A DNA stretch of 64,000 nucleotides from assembly GCA_951394045.1 (NCBI GenBank), contig OX595991.1, positions 2,232,001 to 2,296,000 of the forward strand, given 5' to 3'. The translations under genes and the position numbers were made by a program. The notes under the pieces were generated by a model, which saw nothing but the letters and a program-made list of their open reading frames with translations, did not search any database and had not been told where the DNA came from. The stretch is from Nitzschia sp. DOCU1 (lineage: Eukaryota > Bacillariophyta > Bacillariophyceae > Bacillariales > Bacillariaceae). This document shows positions 1-11,536 of this stretch, piece by piece. Every line of letters starts with the position of its first letter. Position 1 is the first letter of the stretch.

Positions 1-440
1 AGCCAGTGAGAGTACTATGGACTGTAGATGGGGGAAGCTGCATCTTTCTCTGTTATGATGAAAGGATCATAGCTATCTGCACTGAACGATAGCGGTTTAT
101 GAGTTGAGCTAGTAAAAGTAGACGAAGAGGATTAAGACTCGATGTGAGCTTTGAAAGATCTCAGTCGATTTGTTGCCAATGTGCCAAAAGCATAAGGAGC
201 AATCACGCACAAGCCAAGGATATCCTTCTCGTCTCACCAAAAGTAAACATGCTTCAATTCGTAGAAGTTGCCTCTTAAATCTCCTACAAGTTCGAGGTAA
301 AGAGAGAACTGCAACATGATGTAAAATAATACTATTCAATCGTCATCCTAAGAGTAAATCGAAAATTATGTAGCAGCTCGTCCAAGCCATCGCTGTCAGA
401 GTTTATAAACAGAAGAATGGGAATGTTGCAACATTCTTTC
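1..440. other. 3' flank of the HSF gene, no gene seen
   Basis: This stretch lies downstream of the minus-strand HSF gene. Open frames here are short and lack recognisable domains. I see no RNA gene, repeat or second gene. It probably contains the 3' UTR of the HSF gene and the edge of a neighbour outside the window. Confidence 0.5.
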
Positions 441-1798
441 TCAATTCTGGAGGAGTCTATCCAACATAAAGCCAAGCTGGAGGTCGTCTTGACGCGAATC
501 TTCTCCGAACTCGGACGTGTCCCAAAGCCTATCAAAATCTCCACTTTGATCCAATTCTACACCATCGTTAACATCGTTGAAGAGTTCATCCACAGCTTCA
601 TCGAGGATATCGTCAGCTTGATTCATGCGGCTCAGCGAAGCAAGGTCGAAGGGGAACTGCAAACCATTGAATGTACTGGCGATGGTGTTACTTTTCGAGA
701 TTCCGTTCGCGATCGGGTATGGTTCAAGAGAGGGAACCATATGCGTTTGAGGCATCTGCATTGGCAGGGGCTCAAAGGGCGCTGTTGAAGGAGATACCGG
801 GTTTGGTAGGGTCTGCAAGAAATCGGTTCCGGGCGTGAAACGCATGGGAGGAGTTCTTCGTCCCAAAACAGCACTTCCATCGGCACTGGAATCATCACTC
901 ACGGGAGCGAATGACTTTACAAAGGGCTAAAAAGAAACCAAGCAGGCAAGTTAGATGGGGAATCAGGTCAGTATAATATATGAGACAGAGTGAATTCTTA
1001 ACGTACCATAGTATAAAAGTCCGGTTCCTGGTCTGGGCTGCTGGCGGCCTTAAACTTGGTTCCCTTGATCTTGGTGCGCATCATCTTCTTTGTTAGGGCG
1101 ACTTTTCCCCGTAGAAACATCTCGTGATAATAGCCACCACTGTCCTTTCCCCTTGTTAGCCTGGAGAAGCCATACAGATTCAATTGACGCTGGAAGCTGG
1201 TAAGCTTCGACTGGCGGAAATAGTGAGGCATGACGTGGTCCGCAAACTCCTTAGGTTTGTGGATAAGGAAGCAGCGTCCATGTGGCTGCCAGGAAACGAT
1301 GTGAGCCAGGCCGTCCGCTTCCACCTGCTCCAGAACGTTGTGAAGCTTGGTGGGGAACGAAATTGATGCGCCTCCCTTGCGGTGAGCGTCATCGTCCTCA
1401 TCGTTTTCATCGGGATCCAAGGCATGATCATGATAGTTGTGAACTACAAAGTGGCGATCATTGAGCTTTGCCGTCTTTCCTGGTTTCTGCGGCTTGCGGC
1501 GACGCTTTGGGCGGCTTTTGTCATCTGATTCGAAGTCTCCTGTTACGCTGCACAGAGACGACTCCGAGAAGAAGGAAGTGTTGAGTGGGCTGGTCTGGGT
1601 TGGAATTCGAGATGGTTCGCCTACGTTGTTGCACGTAGAATTAGTACCAGGGAGCGGCTTGGCAATGGAATTGTTCAGCATCAGAGGCATGAAGTTGCCC
1701 ATCAATCGCTGCGAGAGGAGCGATGGTGTACTAGACACCATGGCCGTCGCATTCACAACGGCCGCATTGCGGCGTTTCGCGATGTTGGTAACGCACAT
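441..1798 (-). CDS. Heat-shock-factor (HSF) type transcription factor
   Basis: Nuclear DNA-binding transcription factor of the HSF family, about 425 aa in two exons (1798-1007 and 926-441). The 80-nt phase-0 intron 1006-927 has a GTACGT donor and a TTTTTAG acceptor. A basic stretch KRRRKPQKPGK, about residues 98-108, is a likely nuclear signal. The HSF DNA-binding domain follows at about 142-245; it begins FPTKLHNVLE and contains the hallmark recognition-helix segment FRQSKLTSFQRQLNLYGF. An acidic DEND segment precedes the domain. The C-terminal exon is Pro/Met-rich, then acidic, and could be an activation region; I see no strong heptad-repeat trimerisation zone. The first in-frame ATG is at 1798; a second Met at 1741 is also possible. 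HSF genes are strongly expanded in diatoms (established), so the target stress cannot be inferred. Confidence 0.9.
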
Positions 1799-2621
1799 GG
1801 TCAACAACGATGGGGAACAAAAAGTAACACTTGAGAAAGCGATGGTGTTTTACTGTGCACACACGCGATGCAATCGCTTCTACCACGACCACCGCGGCAT
1901 GGCTCTTTTCCCCGAGTTTACACGTACAGCCAATACACGGGTTTTCCCTCGGTGGACAGAATTGAACCGAAAATAATTCTATTGCCGCGCATTGACCATG
2001 CGGTATTGCATTGATAAGGGCCTTCTTGTCCTTACAAAGATGCCCTTCTCTACTCTTCCAACCTGTCCGAAACCCCGTAGAACCCCACGAAAATATCATA
2101 CCAGAATGTCTACCAAGCCTTCTGAGTTTCTCCGGTAAGATTGAGGCCAATCATCGCACTGGATTTTATATGAGGCTTATTCATTTAGCGAAAAAGACAC
2201 ATTCCTGACATTTCGAGAAGGTGGAGACTTTTTCGATCCACCGGGCCTATTTGGAAACTCCGCAAGAGATCCACGATTGCGGAAGCAGAAGAACAATTCG
2301 TGCCCCATGGCGATGACCGTTGACGGTAGTCTTGCGTCGCCCCCCTTTTTGCTTTGGGCCAAGCGAGGGGGAACATCGGTATCTTATGCCCGGAATACCA
2401 GTGACGACAGACAGTGCACTTGAAGACGTATCCCTTTCGCGCAGCGCGGTCATACTTGAAGTAACGCAGTTCTCCATTCAGTTCTCCATCATCACTGACC
2501 GCGTAGTTTTCGTTTGCCGACACTAAACATTGCACCGGGCAACAAAGAAAATGGTTGATTGTGGTGATGTTGACAAGCACCAACCATGCCAATGTGGTCT
2601 GTCTTGTCTCTGCAGTCGACA
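1799..2621. promoter_or_regulatory. Divergent intergenic region between HSF and SET genes
   Basis: About 820 bp between two divergently oriented starts, so both promoters should lie here. A minus-strand open frame, 2622-2185, contains a CxxC pair but has no ATG near its beginning and no recognised domain. I treat it as non-coding or at most an unproven exon. Confidence 0.4.
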
Positions 2622-3227
2622 ATGATGCGTCTGAAGATACACGCGATCAGGATAGCGTTGTTGGCATGCTTTCTCCCCTGTCTGAGGTCATTTGAAATAG
2701 CACTCCCAGGTGGTCGGAAGGTGAAATTCGAAGATGGCGGCATCATTAGAATCCAGCTAGCAGACGAGGGCTTGCTGCCGCAAGCCCCGCCACTAGGCAG
2801 CCTCCCAGAAGATTTGACGCTGGCTTCGATTCAAGTCCGGGATACTGGGACCGTTAAAGGGTTTGGCGCTTTCTGCACAAAACCACTAGGCAAGCACACC
2901 TTTCTGGGAATTTACGAGGGAGAGTTATTTCAGAGCCGGGAATCCCTTGATCTTGCTGCAAAGGATCGAATTTCGATGGACTATGTAATGTCTGTCGATG
3001 GAGGTTATACCTTTCTGGACGGCTACAAACGTGCACTTGACCGCGAAAGATTTTCGCCCGTTCATTTGAATCATGCAGACAATGGAAGTTTTGAGTGCAA
3101 TTGTCTTCGGGTGCTGTCGAAGGGTCAAGTGGCGTTTTTTACGTCTAGAGATATTGCTGTGGGGGAAGAACTTTGCTTTGACTACGGACAGAACTACTGG
3201 ATGGGAAGGGAACATGAAAAGATTTAA
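2622..3227 (+). CDS. SET-domain protein with N-terminal signal sequence
   Basis: About 201 aa, in the SET-domain lysine methyltransferase family. Recognisable SET elements in order are KGFGAF, then YEGEL, then the NH-containing core HLNHADNGSFECNC, and finally GEELCFDYG with the family's catalytic-site tyrosine. The protein is little more than a SET domain, with no pre-SET Cys cluster or PHD finger. The N-terminus from the tandem Met at 2622/2625 is basic then hydrophobic (IALLACFLPCL) and ends LRS-F, which resembles a signal peptide with Phe at +1 as in diatom plastid presequences. That suggests a non-histone substrate in the plastid or secretory system (inference). An upstream in-frame ATG at 2586 would add 12 residues and bury the signal sequence. 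The gene is intronless and converges on the cyclase gene at 3245 with a 17-bp gap. Confidence 0.8.
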   Translation: MMRLKIHAIRIALLACFLPCLRSFEIALPGGRKVKFEDGGIIRIQLADEGLLPQAPPLGSLPEDLTLASIQVRDTGTVKGFGAFCTKPLGKHTFLGIYEGELFQSRESLDLAAKDRISMDYVMSVDGGYTFLDGYKRALDRERFSPVHLNHADNGSFECNCLRVLSKGQVAFFTSRDIAVGEELCFDYGQNYWMGREHEKI

Positions 3228-3244
3228 GAATACTTCACTGGCTC

Positions 3245-6200
3245 CTAAGCTTTGCCGAAAGCCTGAAAATTTGGCGGGGGCTTCCAATCGTGCTTCTTCA
3301 TTTGTTTCAAAAAATATTTTGAGGGGCCGTCTTCGAAGCGCTCCAGAATGGCCTCAAAACACTGCCTTGCGCCTGTCCAGTCCTTCTCATAGTACCTTTG
3401 AAGCCCCGAGTTGAAGGTTTGAAAGACCACTGATGTATACTGATGACGGATCCGTCGCATATCTTCTTGGAGCCAGACATTCCCACTGTACAATGCAGGC
3501 CCGGTCGGCAGCACTAGCTCCCCAGGTTCGGCAGTATCTTCATTCATGTCAACCTCAAAGTATGTCGATCCACCGAATTCAGCAGCTACTTTGGCGGCAG
3601 CAATCATGCTGGGGTCTTGTGACATACTTCCAGACTTCATCTCGTCACTTCCAGACTCTCTCTTGCCGTACGCTCGTACACTGATGCGGCGGCCGCGGCC
3701 CTTCTGCCCAGCGCGACCTTGTTGTGTTCCGGAATGGCGCAGATGGTCTTCACCAACGGGTGCTTCGAGGCCATCAATATTCTTGTTACTTTTCTTTGAT
3801 CGCCAGAGGGCGTCAATGTCCATGTCATAGGTATAAAGTTCCATAATCTCACCTTGCTCGAAGGAATCGTCTTGTTCTTCATCCTCGCCCGCGATGATAA
3901 TTTGGTCGATCTTTCGGCATCTTCGACGATTGCTAGAATGCAATAGTCGGTGGAAGGTATCTGACATGAGCATCTTAAGGCCGTACTGTTTTGTTGAGCT
4001 TTCGAGATACTCTGCCCTTTCGACGGCTTCCGACACGTATGTAGCATCGATTTTCCTCTGGGAACCGATGGCTCCCTGGACGGCTTTTCCGGCATGAAGA
4101 CCGAATCCCATTTGGACCACTGGTCCCGGGCGATTCTTCAGTTTATTCAACAAAGCTGTACGAGCATTGTCCGACATAGTCTGCACGTAGTAATCATCAT
4201 AGTAGAGCGCCATACAAATTTTGACGACGGAGAGCAAGGCCTTGTCGGCCTGATTGTGCTTGGCAACCAAAGCCTGCGAAGCTCGGCTGCTGAATCGAGG
4301 CCCAGAACCGCTCTCGTCCTCGAGAAGCCAGCTGACCAAAAATGCGTCACCAACGTTCTTGTTTGCCGACCCACCATACGAATGGCAGATTGAGTGCACA
4401 ACAGCGGCGATTCTATTGGTGAAGACAAATACTTCCTCTTGGAGGCATTCTGTTGCATCAGTGAACTGTCGAATGTCACAAAACAAGAAGATGCAAGCCA
4501 CAGTCGAACCCTGCGAGTTAAGGATCAGCATGTTCTTGTTCTGACCCTTTTGTAGGTTATGCCTGATGATTTCAACACCCGCGCTTCCAAATCCAACCTT
4601 CATGAGAGATCCGATACGAAGAATAGTCGACATGAGGAAAGATGTTTCCATTCCCTTTAAAACTTCTTTTGTCCACTGAGACTTTTTGACAAGAGCGTCC
4701 TCCTCGAACATAAACTTCTTGAACCTTGAATTGGTCTGGTAGCCGAGAGGGTCCATCATCAGCATACCTAAGAGCCTGACCATGCGTTCAATGGGCGTAA
4801 TAACCAGTGTCATGACCGGCCCAGCAAATGCGGTGACTCCCAAGAACCAGACAATCAGAACAAAAATGGTCATTAGCAACTCGACCAAGGCTTCGTCCTG
4901 CTTCTCTTGTCTATTTGCGAAAGTCCCTTCGGTTCTGCCTCTTAAATCTTCAACGACAATGCGTAATTTCTCCCGTTCTCGCAGGCTTTGGACGTCCACG
5001 CCGGGATCAAATCGTAGGTTCAGTGGTTCGTTCAGATCATCTGCTTGGGCCTTGTAGTCATAAAGCCCAGGAATGACACTCTTCACCGATGTATCGACAG
5101 CTTTCACAGCGATAAACTCACTTCCGCTTCCTGTGACTTGCCCATGTAAGACGAGCATGGTTGACGGCCTCGTCGCATCCCGTTCGTTGTAGGTGAACAG
5201 AATCGTCAAAATCAAACCGATAAGAATAATCGTGGCGACCCATTGCCCCGTAACTTCCGCCATAGCTGTACCGACTTGTGAGTCTGCTCGTGCCCCGGTC
5301 TTGTCGCGGGTATCTGGTCTGGATTTTTCGCCGTCTTGGGAGTCCACGTTAAAGCGTATGTTTCTGCCATTCTGCCGATAGTAGCTGCCCAACATGGAAC
5401 GCTTTTTCAACACACGTTCCAGAGCATTGTTACCAGTACTACGCCCCCTCCAGTTATCGTCGTCTACGCTGGCTAACTCGAGTCCATCCATGGATCGCGT
5501 CTCGATGGGTCGCATTAGACGTCTGCGCCAAGCCCGTTGGATCTTGGCGGCTGCGATGTGTCGTTTCAGTTCAACATTCGTATTGGGAAGAAAGCCAACC
5601 GATCGAAATCCTCTTTTCATACGCTCGAAATTGCGACTGAAGAATCCCAACTGTTTCTCTTTTTTCCGGCGTTCGTCGGCCATGGCTTTTACTTTGGCCA
5701 GCGCTGCAATCTCCAAACCACCCCACGATCCCCTCCGCGACAAACCGGCGCCCTGCTTTGGCTCTAGCAGTTTCTCCTTTTTCGCAGCTTCCTGGTGCTC
5801 TCGAAATTTGGCGTAGTACCACCAGGGACTCATTCTCTCAATATACCAGTAAAAGTTGATTTTTGAGGAAATCTCCACAACTTTGGTGGACGGAATCAAC
5901 CGCGCCACCCTCGCAGCCTTGCAGACAAGAACTAGCGAGTCGAAATCGCGAAATTCTACTGGGTAAGTATGGTTGAACTGATCGATATCCATCTACAACA
6001 TAGAAAAATGCAAGTAAGCCACCTTTCAGGCCTGGAGGGAATAGTCAAATTCCGTCGACAGTCAGAGAAAGACTTACCGGCAATCCGTATTCATCGAGAG
6101 TCAATTCCAGGTACTCCTCCCTGTATTCTGGCGAGTTGATATATGAGATATCATAAAATAGCGCAGCAGTAGAGACGACGTCGCACCACATTTTGAAGGA

Positions 6201-6596
6201 ACCGATGCCATATGTGCAAAACTTGGCCTGGTCAAATGGCTGCACTCGATTCCGTCGAAAGGGATCAAAACCGAAGTAATCCGGATCCACAAACATGTTC
6301 AGAATCATATCCACAATAAAAACAACCAAGGCCATAGTATAGAGAACGTCGAATACGGTATCTGCCTCTTTCGGCGTAAACAGAAATTGAATGGGAGACC
6401 CGAAAAGAAGAACGATTGTAAACAGAATAATCAGAGCCTTCCACGCGGTACTGCTGAGGATGAGGTCAAAGAGGTGGACGACATAGCGAAACTGGTGCTG
6501 CCGCGGTCGTCTCAGGCAATCACAACATGCCTGGAGAGATGAGGTTTTGCGTCGATCTCGATTCAATACGCTCTCGGCGAGCTGTGGTTCTGCCAT
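3245..6596 (-). CDS. Voltage-sensor-like, IQ-motif membrane class III nucleotide cyclase (copy 1)
   Basis: 1088 aa in two exons (6596-6078 and 5992-3245); the 85-nt phase-0 intron has a GTAAGT donor. Hydrophobic helices lie at about 52-73, 84-103 and 133-152, followed by an S4-like helix at about 190-212 with Lys/Arg every third residue (KAARVAR). An IQ calmodulin-binding motif (AAKIQRAWRRRL) is at about 321-333. Two further helices, 423-440 and 544-571, flank a loop of about 100 residues, probably extracytosolic. A HAMP-like linker and the class III cyclase domain (about 665-850) follow. Metal Asp residues are present (FCDIRQFTD and NVGDAF), and the Lys of NKNVGD with Thr in DATYV fits ATP rather than GTP. 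The usual VNxAxRL transition-state Asn and Arg are replaced by Glu and Tyr (VERAEYL). A C-terminal region of about 200 aa ends in an apparent helical module. Likely a plasma-membrane signalling protein, tandem with a paralogue at 7204-10892. Activity cannot be assumed. Confidence 0.9.
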
Positions 6597-7203
6597 TTTA
6601 CATTCGGGAGAAAACTGGTGATAGAATAAGTGACAACGCCCGCTACTTGACTTTTGTCGATTCTCAACACCTGGCCTTCCTTAGTGCTATCCGTAGACTC
6701 TGTGACCTCCTTACGACCTCCTCTTTCACAAGCAGTCTAGATCGTTGAACAGCGGATGACAATGTCAAGCGATGGGCAACATGGAACAAACTTTCGGCTT
6801 GTGTTGCAATGCAAGAACAGCATCATCACGGACTATGGGCGGGGTGCGGTGTGTTCTAGTGTCTCGTACGTCCGTCTTCCGCAGGATGGCACGCGCTTAC
6901 CAGTACGCACCCAAAACGGATCCGGCCGCCACCTCGACAATCACGATCGACGAGGGTCTGTCAAACATCTCTTCTAGCTAGCTATATGAGCTATGAGATA
7001 GAAGTATATAGTTTCCCGGGCAGTCAATGGCTAATCGCCTCGGATGCAGAATCTAGAACTCAAAAAGCGGGTAATGTCTTTTAGTAAAAAGCCATGCGCG
7101 ATGGTAGTAGAGGAAGAAAGTGAAAAGATCGGAAGACTGCAACTCCTAACAGTAAATTTCTAGTCCTTAAATCGAGCCGACGACGACGCTCGTCGAGACC
7201 ACC
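6597..7203. promoter_or_regulatory. Intergenic region between the tandem cyclase genes
   Basis: About 600 bp holding the presumed promoter of cyclase copy 1 and the 3' UTR of copy 2. Small plus-strand frames around 6756-6981 overlap one another in different frames and show no domain. No convincing gene or repeat is seen. Confidence 0.4.
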
Positions 7204-10200
7204 TCAAGCAAGACCATACTCCAAAAAATTCTTTGGTGGGACGCCCTTGTGTTTCTTCATTTGGTCCATAAAGTATTTCGAAGGACCATCATCGAAATTC
7301 TCCAGAACAGTTTGGAAGCACTGGCGAGCCATTTCCCAATCCTTGTTATAAAAGGCTTGTAGGCCAGACTGAAATTTCTGGAAGAACAGACCTTGGACGA
7401 ACTTGTCCCTGATTCGCTTCATATCGGGAGATTGCCAAATATTGTGGCTATATAACGCTGGCCCGGTAGGCAAGACAAGCTCGGGCGAGCCCTGGTAGGC
7501 AGGTGGGGTGCCGTCGTCACTATGAGTAGAACCCACCACCGTTCCACCACCAACAAGTGAAGGCGCCCCACGAGTATGACTGTCGGAGTTGTTGGCTCCG
7601 GGGCCAGACAACATCAATTCTTCGCTACCATTCGTCATTTGCTGGGGACGAAGCGAAACACTTCTACGGCGGTTGCGGATTTGGCGGCTGGAACCATGCG
7701 ATCGACGATCCCCCTTGCGCAGCTTGCGTGCTGCACTGGGGTCCCCGGTCATTGATCCACTGTCAGAAATAGTCCCATTTTCATCTGCTCTAGACTTGAG
7801 TTGGGGCCGATGAATCGCGGCAACATCCATATCAAACGTGAACAGCTCCATGAGTTCACCGTGGAGCTCATCATCGTCCTCATCGGCGTCTTCTTCGTCG
7901 TCTTGCAGCAAAATCCGGTCGATCTTACGACATCTCCTTCGAGTGTTGGGGTGCAGGAGACGGTGAAAATTTCCCGACATGAGCATCTTCAGACCATACT
8001 TCTTTGTCGAGGACTCCAAGAACTCGGCTCGTTCAACAGCCTCCGAGACATAGGTTGCGTCAATCTTTCTCTGAGAACCAATGGCTCCCTGGACAGCCTT
8101 TCCAGCATGGAGGCCGAATCCCATCTGTACCACAGGTCCAGAGCGCCTCTTCAGTTTGTCTTTTAGCTTGTTCCTTGCCGTTTCACTTAGTGGCTCCAGG
8201 TAGTAGTTGTCGTAATAAAGCGAAATGCAAATTTTGATGACGGACAACAGAGCTTTGTCGGCTTGGTTCGACTTGGCTTTGAGAACTCCGTCCCCGCGAA
8301 TCCGATCTCCAGATGTGCTGTTCTTGCCTGCTTCACCGTCTTCCAGAGACCAACTGAGTAGAAACGCGTCTCCCACGTTCTTATTCGCTGCCCCACCGTA
8401 GGAATGGCAAATCGAATGAACAACCGCGGCGATCCTATTTGTAAAGACAAAGACCTCTTCTTGAAGGCACTCTGTGGCATCGGTAAAATTGCGAATATCA
8501 CAGAATAAAAAGATACAGGACACCGTCGAACCTTGTGTCGTCAGAATGAGCATGTTCTTGCTTTGACCTTTTTGAAGGTTGTTGCGGATGATTTCGACAC
8601 CGGCGCTTCCAAACCCTACTTTCATGAGAGAGCCAATTCGAAGAATCGTCGACATAAGGAAAGAGGTTTCCATGCCCTTGAGAACTTCCTTCGTCCACCT
8701 TGTATTCTTGATGAGTTTATCTTCTTCGATCAAGAAATTTTTGAATTTCTGGGTGGACTGGTAACCCAGCGGATCCATCATTAGCATTCCCAGCAATCGA
8801 ACCATTCGTTCGATGGGGACCACAACCAAACTCATTACGGGTCCCGCGAACGCGGTTACTCCAAAGAACCAAACTAAAACGATGAATAACGTTGCCACGA
8901 TTTCGGTTATTGCAGCTTGAACAACTTCATCTCGATATGAGAATTCGGCAGCAGTTTCTCGTCCCAAAGTATCCAATACTTCGTATCTGATGCGCTCACT
9001 TGGTTTCAAGTCCTTGACTCCGGCCATGTCGAAAGAAATAGGATCATCATTGGCGGGTAAGTACAAATACATATTTGGGACCGAGGAATTCCGTGCAGCA
9101 TACAGTGCTTCCATGCGAAATTGATTATTCATGGTCTGATTGTGAAGCACGATCATCGTTGTGGGGCTAGTCGTGCTGGCCTCGGTGTATGTAAAGACGA
9201 CGGTAAATATCAACGCAAGAAGGACGCCGAGGGCAACTCGCTGGCCCGTCAGCTCACGCATATCACTCCCAACCTGCGATTCTCGCCCCTTTCCTGCCTG
9301 AGACTGAAATCGTGATCCTTGGGCTTGTTCATTCGACATGTTGAGACTGGCTTTGATTTCTCGCCGGTCTAACTTTCCACCGGGGGCGGCGTGGCTATTC
9401 ATCTGCGCAAAAGCTGCCAGTACAGATCGTTTGTTCTGGACCCGATCTAACGGGTTGACAGAGTGCGAACGATGCGAATTCATGAACGAGTTGCTGTCGT
9501 CTTCTATACCCAAATCTCCAAACATACTTCCACCATCCGTCGACATTGCCGCTTCAAAGCGAACATGAGATCGCCATGCTCGTTGAATCTTAATGGCAGC
9601 AACTTGTCGCATTTGCGTGTTGTCCTCTCTTTTCCTCATGAATTGCATCGGACTCTTGATCGCGTCCCACAATCGTCCACCAGCCTTACGACCTTGCCGG
9701 GCCTCCCTTGCCTCTGCTTCCGCCTGTGCCCGAACAGCCGCCAAAATTCCGATTTGTAATACACCCCAAGAGGTTCGCTTGTCTCCAACTCGTGAGGTTG
9801 GTACCACAAAATCCGTCGATTCGTCCAACGCACCTACGGGTATTGCCTCTAATTGCGCCTTTCTTCGCTGCTTCCGAATTCGCCGGTAGTAAAAGAAGGG
9901 GTTGCACCATTTGAGATGCCTAAACACCCAGTACCAATTGATTTGATTGCTAGCGTTGACCACTGTCCGTGATCGAACAAAGCGTGCCATCCTGGCACAT
10001 CGGGCAATGGTAATCAGGAGGTTCATTTCCAAATTCACTGGTTTGATGCGTGACAGCTGATCGAATCCTTCAACCTGTCCATCCACCATTCAATCAAAAG
10101 GGTAGCCGATGATGAGCATACAACGACGAGCAAATTCAGAAATAAGAGCATCAAAACACGTACCGGAAAGCCATAGGAATCCAATTCAATCTCAATGGTT

Positions 10201-10892
10201 TGAATCTCGTTTCGATGGTGGTTGACCACTACGAAATCCAATAGAATGGCGGCCATGGACACCAAATCGCACCAAAACAAAAAGCTTCCTACCACACACG
10301 ACGAATGATGATTATCATTTCCAACCCCAAACTTATTGGGGGTTTGACAGCAACTCGAAACACCAAATTGAAAGTAATTGGGTTCCACCAGAACTCGTAG
10401 ACCCATATCGACTAGACAAAAGCCAAACGTAACCAGGGCAAGAATATTGAAGGTTGTTTCCTGGAAATGTTCCATAATATGATAGATCTGTGGCCCAAAT
10501 ACGAGAAAGCCATAAAAGAAAATCATCAACAGCTTCCAAAGTCGACTTCGAATGAGGCGTTTGCTTTGTTTGACAATACGAGAATTATGCGCCAGCCAAC
10601 TAGGCCGTTTGCAACCACTGCCGGCACAACAACAACATAACATGGATTTCAGGCGTGATGTCGGGGTACTAGGTTCCGAGAGCAAGACAGGATCAAATCC
10701 CGCCGAGGAATAGCGCGAGGAGCTATAGTGGAAACTGGTGCTGAATCCTGCGGAGGACGAGGTCCTCCGTGAGGCGATTAAACTCGATCGCTGTTGTTGA
10801 CGGTGTTGCTGCGACTGTTGTTGTGCCTCGGAAGCTGCCTCTTGCTGTTGTTGCTGCGGAGATGAAATGGAGGAGCGCTGAAAGATAGGCAT
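7204..10892 (-). CDS. Voltage-sensor-like, IQ-motif membrane class III nucleotide cyclase (copy 2)
   Basis: Paralogue of the gene at 3245-6596, about 1199 aa. Exons are 10892-10164 and 10074-7204; the 89-nt phase-0 intron has a GTACGT donor and a GGACAG acceptor chosen by alignment with copy 1, at the same protein position. The N-terminus carries an extra Ser/Gln-rich segment of about 70 residues. The S4-like helix is more canonical than in copy 1: RCARMARFVRSR has Arg at every third position. The IQ motif is IKIQRAWRSHV. The rest follows copy 1: two membrane helices, a HAMP-like linker and a cyclase domain with metal Asp residues in CDIRNFTD and NVGDAF and with Lys in ANKNVGD. The Asn and Arg of VNxAxRL are again replaced (VERAEFL). 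The C-terminal tail is Ser/Gly-rich, then ends in the helical segment shared with copy 1. Gene order and intron position imply a local duplication. It is divergent from the gene at 11537. Confidence 0.9.
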
Positions 10893-11536
10893 GTTGCTGT
10901 CGTCGGGCCTGAAACACTGGCGATTATTAGCGCAGAGTTGTTACGAAGGAATTCGCAGCGATTTTTTCCAGACTGTTACAAGGATCAAGCATTCAATATT
11001 CAGTAAAGCAATTCTGCTCCCTCTTGTGGTAGAATGGAGGGTTCGGAGAAGCCTGGGATTCAGAAATACAAAGTGATGCAAGTAAAGCGATGTGCTGCTG
11101 CTGTCTGAAATGAAGTGAAGAAAAACCTGTCATGTGGCGGAATGATGAAAGGGGCGGGCGGGCGCAACCGACAGTTTTCCCCGTTATGATTGGTTTTAAC
11201 GCCAAAGAAGATTTCAGGTGTTTCGCCAGCTTCAAAAAGTCATCTAAAACGTACGGTGCGATCCTTTTTAACGCACCACAAAGAGGGAAAATACTAGGTC
11301 ACGTGAAAGGGGTCACGAATGCATGAAATTTCCCCCCGATCTTTTTCAGGCATCCAAAGTTTTGAAACACACATCTGTGGACTTCTACCGGTAGATAAGT
11401 TCATTCGAGACAACAAAACAAGAGACGGCAACAACCTAGCTGCCTTCCACGCGTCCCTGCCTTTGCCCACCTGGAATGAGATGCATTGACGATTTGAATT
11501 TTGACACTTTTGTAAAGTGTGGTTGAAGCAGGGCCA
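10893..11536. promoter_or_regulatory. Divergent intergenic region
   Basis: About 640 bp between the starts of cyclase copy 2 and the membrane protein at 11537; it should hold both promoters. Frames inside are short and without domains. Confidence 0.4.

Noticed and set aside
2185..2622. Minus-strand frame of about 145 codons with a CxxC pair
   Set aside because: Starts at TTG, the first Met is late, no known domain; it lies in a divergent promoter region.
3245..10892. Reading the cyclases as guanylate cyclases or as channel fusions
   Set aside because: Lys and Thr at the base-selecting positions favour ATP, and no pore-loop selectivity sequence is seen after the S4-like helix.
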